Assembly (NCBI GenBank): GCA_008692225.1
Contig: VICG01000012.1
Coordinates: forward strand, 1,798,001 to 1,862,000
Length of the DNA stretch: 64,000 nt
Direction: 5' to 3'
Origin: Monilinia fructicola
Lineage: Eukaryota > Ascomycota > Leotiomycetes > Helotiales > Sclerotiniaceae
Position 1 is the stretch's first letter, and each line of letters starts with the position of its first letter. The translations under genes and the position numbers were made by a program. Below, piece after piece: positions 60,231 through 64,000 of this stretch. The notes under the pieces are model-generated. The model ran no database searches. It had not been told where the DNA came from and saw only the letters and a list, made by a program, of their open reading frames with translations.

Positions 60231-62260
60231 TCAGCCAACTAATTTCAAATTTATTTAATTATTTATTTATTCGTTAGGAGAAAGATTATTATATAATTTT
60301 GCTATATATTTAGGGATTTCATTTAAGATTTTTATGTAAATGAACTAGTGGATAAATAAGTAAATGAATAGATTAATTAGTTTATTAAATATAGTAATAA
60401 AAATAATATTAATATGTAACTAAGCTCGTTATATTATATATACCGCTATATCTTATACGTTTTGTAAAAATTAAAAATCAAATAATAAAAAATAATTAAT
60501 AACGGATCTATAAATATAATACTATAATTAGCATTGATATAATATATATATTTAAATAATTATAAAAAAAGAAAATTTAAAAAGATATAATCTTAATATT
60601 AAGAATACTTTAAAGATTATAAATCTACTAATTATTATATAAAATAAGATGGCTTTTATAAAGAATATTATTTTCTAAGAAAGGAAAATATATATTAATA
60701 TTAAACGATAAATATTTTTAAAAACTTATATTTTTATAAAAAGAATATTTAAAAATTATATTAGAAAATCTATTGAAAATTTATATATCTAAAATTCATA
60801 TAATAAGAAATTTGAATATGAGAATAATATATTAGTATATAATTTGAAATCTTATTCTATCTACAAAGGACTCTTAAGATTTAATTATAAAATCAAATAG
60901 TAAATTAATTATAATTAGATAATAGTTTAAAGTTTCTATTATGTTATTATACTAAAATTAATAGAAACGTTAAAAAGATATAAGAAAGAAAATTAAAAAA
61001 ACAATTATAATTATTATTCAATATTAGCCTTAAATGATATTATCTATTATATAAAATTATAATTTAAAATATCAATTTATTATTAAAAAAGATAATATTT
61101 ATTCTCTCCTTACTTGAGTAGGTTGAAAAAGAGGTATAACTATACGAATATAAAACTTTTAATCATTTAATAAAACCTTAATAATGTTCTATATAACTAA
61201 TATATATTATCGATTTAGTATTTTTATACTTTTTATTAAATCTTTATATTAGAAATGTCAATCTTAAATAAATAATAGTATGATAAAAATCTATAAATAT
61301 TAAATAATCTAATGAATATTTATCAGGAAGCAACCCTCCTGATAGTGTCACATGACCATCTACGTTAGTACTTAAGTAGAAAGGATCTAAAATCCTTTCC
61401 TTTCCTCTTTATAAATAACTATATTATTTTAATCAACCCTTTTATTCCTTGTTCCTCGTTATAATATTATAGTTAAATCTATAATATTATATTTAAAAAT
61501 AAAATAAAAGCTAAAAAATTCTATATATATACAATATTTTAGAATTATACTCTCTTTATTAATCCTTTAAATATATAAAATAAAATATTAAATATAAAAA
61601 ACTACTTTATTAATTATAGAATAAAATTCGTCTAGTTATATTTATTCTATAAATATAATTCTACCGTGAAGTTTTTACTATAATCGTTTTTAATATTAAT
61701 ATTAATATTAATAGAATTATAGAATTATAAAATATATCAATATAATTATAGAATTATAAAATAAATATTTACTAAATCCTTAAAAAAATATTTACCAAAT
61801 CCTCAAACTTTATATTTCCTCTCTAATGATACTTTTGCGTTTAAAAACCTACATCTCGTTAGAGTTTAAATAACTTTACTATTATACGATATTTATATAT
61901 TACTAACTTTATATATAATACTATTTAATATTCTTCAAGAACTAATTTTTATAATATAATTTTCCTTATAGAAATATATCAAGATATGAAATTTACATCA
62001 TATCTAAAAGTAATCTAAAATAATCTAAACATTATGAAAATCATATAAATATCCTATTATATAATTGATATATTTTCTATTCATCTTTACTTTATCTTTA
62101 CTTTATCTATCTCTTGAAAAACCAAACCCGCCCACGTAAATATCTAATATTCAATCTTATAAACATTTCCAAGTATTATTTATAATATTCATTATATTTA
62201 TCAATCTATAATTATTTTCAAGTTAAAAATTTACCATCTGAAGATACATGTTTCGTTTTC
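60231..62260. other. AT-saturated block (RIP-like)
   Basis: Two kilobases of almost pure A+T without coding frames, with a short island of normal composition at 61321-61440. The composition is that of RIP-eroded repeats. The parent element is not recognisable. Confidence 0.7.
61321..61450. mobile_element. Possible LTR remnant with two hairpins
   Basis: An island of normal composition inside the AT block. It has a perfect hairpin (TATCAGGA at 61321-61328 and TCCTGATA at 61337-61344), then TGTCACATGACC. A second hairpin follows (AAAGGAT 61380-61386, ATCCTTT 61392-61398), then CTCTTTATAAATA, a TATA-like box. The order of hairpin, hairpin and TATA resembles the solo LTR at 25386-25547, but I see no matching right end or target duplication. 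Confidence 0.35.
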
Positions 62261-63396
62261 CATTAATTTGTAGCCTGATATACATCAAAACAAGACCAAG
62301 TGCATTATAGCCATAGCACAAGAAATGTCATCACTATTATTTATTATTAAAAAATCTTTCAATTGAGTTCTACTCATTTCATTAATTCAATTCTCATATC
62401 AATCGTCTTTGTCTTGCTCTTTTTCATTTCATTACTTTCTTCCACTACACACCCTCGCTCCTCCACTCCCCATTCCATATCCTCTCTCAACAAATGTCAC
62501 TAGAGGAAATCACCCCCATCTCCCATCCACCTCATTTCCAAATCCAAAAGTATGAGGTTTATCTCATCCCATCCTCAATTCGATCCCATCCGGATCGATC
62601 CAAGCCCAGTCTATAACGACAGATGTCATTTCAAACCAAAATAACTTGCAGAAGTGAAGTTCTGTCATGTCATTTCGGAATCCCATCTATTATCCGAGTC
62701 CCACGCTCATTACATCCATGACATTAAAATTCCTCCTCATTCCCTTGCGTTCACTCCATCATCACAATCAACAAAGAGGGTAAAAAAGTAAAAAAGAATC
62801 GAAGAATCTATATTCAGCGAGAGACTTTATCAAGAATTCTCATAAAAGCAGAGAATATACATAGCGAGCCCAGCGCAAACTTTTCTCTATCAAATCCCCA
62901 AGAGAAGACGTAAAAGCGGCGGGTAACTCTAGCGATAGTCGGGACGTTTTATTCACACAAAGTGGACGAATAAATAAAAAAATGCCCTTGCCCGCAATCA
63001 ACCTTGGTTGGTATATCGTGAGCAGTAAGAAGTGAAAGTAGAATCGAATAGGTGACCAAAAAATCGCTCGCCATGTCGAAATGACGTAGCAGATCGGCAT
63101 GGTGTATCGATTCCGGCAGTATTATTATTAATATATACTGTAAGGAACTCCTGTATCCAAGTCTTCGAATTGAATGGTCCCGAATGCAGTTAAAAAGTGG
63201 TATATGTACAAATGATCGAATCGTCCAGGAATGCAGATAATGCCTGTGTTGGAAGTCGAATTAGGGTAGAAGTCGCTGGTATGCTAACGCCGTAACATGA
63301 TATTGCCGTAAAATCATGATGAGAATATTTCTCAACTTGAAAAAGTTGGAAGAAATTGCTCCTGTCGAGTGCAAGGTTATTGCAGACGTCAAAAGA
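62261..63396. other. Downstream region of the IPC synthase gene
   Basis: Moderate composition; a minus-strand frame at 62840-63100 has some hydrophobic residues but no support. Part of this stretch is probably the 3' untranslated region of the gene at 63397. Confidence 0.45.
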
Positions 63397-64000
63397 TCAC
63401 CTAACAATGACCTCGCTGAGCTCACTATCCGAAGCTTGCGATGCCAGGGTATCACCTTCCCATGCGGATCCATTCTCATCCGTTGGACTTCTGGATCCCG
63501 AAGAAAATGAAGAAGATGATCCCATAGTCCATTCATCGCTGCTGTCGTGGCGGAAATCTTGTTCGAGTACTGCAAGTCCATACTCATAAATGCCCGTTGG
63601 TGCATCACCTCTCTCAACATAGTCGTAGTCCCAACGGAACATCTTGCCCGGTTGCATTCTTGGCAAGAAGTTGGTCTTGGAGATATAAAAGGCAATAGCG
63701 GCGAGGAAACCACCCGCAACGAGATCAACGGCGTAATGGTGAGATAAGTACATGGTTGCCCACCACATCCACATGGCGTATGCAATAACAAATGGTCGTA
63801 ATTTGGGGAAGCAGTGGCTCATGAAGAGTGCCTCCAAGACTGCATTGCCCGAATGTAAAGATGGGAAAGCACCAAACACGAGCGGTGATGCGGTGAAGTT
63901 TGTCGTATACATATCGAACCCAAAGAGCAAGTCAATTCGTGCCAGGCCAGCAGGTGATCCCTCCATGGAGTAGTTTGCAGGTGCAAGACCATACAAATTT
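63397..64000 (-). CDS. AUR1: Inositol phosphorylceramide synthase, catalytic subunit (partial, 5' end outside window)
   Basis: IPC synthase transfers phosphoinositol from phosphatidylinositol to ceramide in the Golgi; it is the target of aureobasidin A in fungi. Only the C-terminal 200 residues are present, the frame running open to the window edge. Visible: ANYSMEGSPAGLARIDLLFG, then VFGAFPSLHSGNAVLEALF with the first catalytic-type His in SLHSG, then MWWATMYLSHHYAVDLVAGG with the His and Asp of the PAP2-type site, one or two membrane helices, FLPRMQPGKMFRWDYDYVERG, and a Ser/Asp/Glu-rich tail ending SDSELSEVIVR. The published family order is the same. The frame is clean. The residue after SLHS varies among fungi, so the G here is not alarming. 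Confidence 0.92.
   Translation of the reverse strand, partial: NLYGLAPANYSMEGSPAGLARIDLLFGFDMYTTNFTASPLVFGAFPSLHSGNAVLEALFMSHCFPKLRPFVIAYAMWMWWATMYLSHHYAVDLVAGGFLAAIAFYISKTNFLPRMQPGKMFRWDYDYVERGDAPTGIYEYGLAVLEQDFRHDSSDEWTMGSSSSFSSGSRSPTDENGSAWEGDTLASQASDSELSEVIVR

Overview
This window is nuclear DNA from a filamentous ascomycete. The gene content (a Fus3/Pmk1-type MAP kinase, CWH43, UTP6, SKI3, RMI1, SEC24, inositol-phosphorylceramide synthase), introns of about 40-180 bases with GTAnGT donors, and AT-saturated repeat blocks of the kind left by repeat-induced point mutation (RIP) all fit. The MAP kinase and the glucosidase look most like those I remember from Sclerotiniaceae (Botrytis, Sclerotinia, Monilinia). 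That placement is an inference from memory, not a database result.

Layout: 1-3.2 kb is non-coding with a long CAG/AAG-like microsatellite. 3.2-5.5 kb is a Zn2Cys6 regulator (+). 7.6-8.1 kb is a small one-pass membrane protein (-). 10.1-13.0 kb is SEC24 (+). 13-17.7 kb is microsatellites, a diverged tandem duplication and the long leader of the MAP kinase at 17.7-19.0 kb (+). RMI1 lies at 19.8-20.6 kb (-) and a GH5 steryl-glucosidase-like gene at 21.3-23.7 kb (-). 23.7-27.7 kb is a repeat block with a 10-bp repeat, a TTA tract, a solo LTR and an inverted-repeat element. SKI3 fills 27.7-32.0 kb (+). A predicted secreted, membrane-anchored protein is at 34.4-36.2 kb (-), followed by 6.5 kb with no convincing gene. 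A one-pass membrane protein is at 42.7-44.1 kb (-), then a 0.9 kb hexamer satellite, a MITE and AAT tracts. A CaM kinase is at 48.4-49.8 kb (+). A divergent pair, UTP6 (-) and CWH43 (+), occupies 54.3-59.4 kb. After a 2 kb AT-rich block the window ends inside the IPC synthase gene (AUR1 type, -).

The genes are mostly unrelated housekeeping functions: secretion (SEC24), RNA decay and ribosome assembly (SKI3, UTP6), genome stability (RMI1) and signalling (MAP kinase, CaM kinase, regulator). The nearest functional theme is lipids: CWH43 (ceramide remodelling of GPI anchors), AUR1 (inositol phosphorylceramide) and a GH5 enzyme of the steryl-glucoside/glucosylceramide hydrolase family. They are not adjacent, so a cluster is not implied.

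The most important caution for a user is that several conserved genes (SEC24, GH5, SKI3, CaM kinase, the 43 kb membrane protein) are broken by one- or few-base indels, mostly insertions in short homopolymers, while neighbouring genes (regulator, MAP kinase, RMI1, UTP6, CWH43) read through cleanly. I read this as patchy consensus error in a long-read assembly rather than pseudogenes. I did not find a clear new biological system. The most unusual sequences are the repeats: a solo LTR with two perfect hairpins, a 1.2 kb element with internal AACGTT palindrome clusters, a visible RIP-type duplication, and long satellites.
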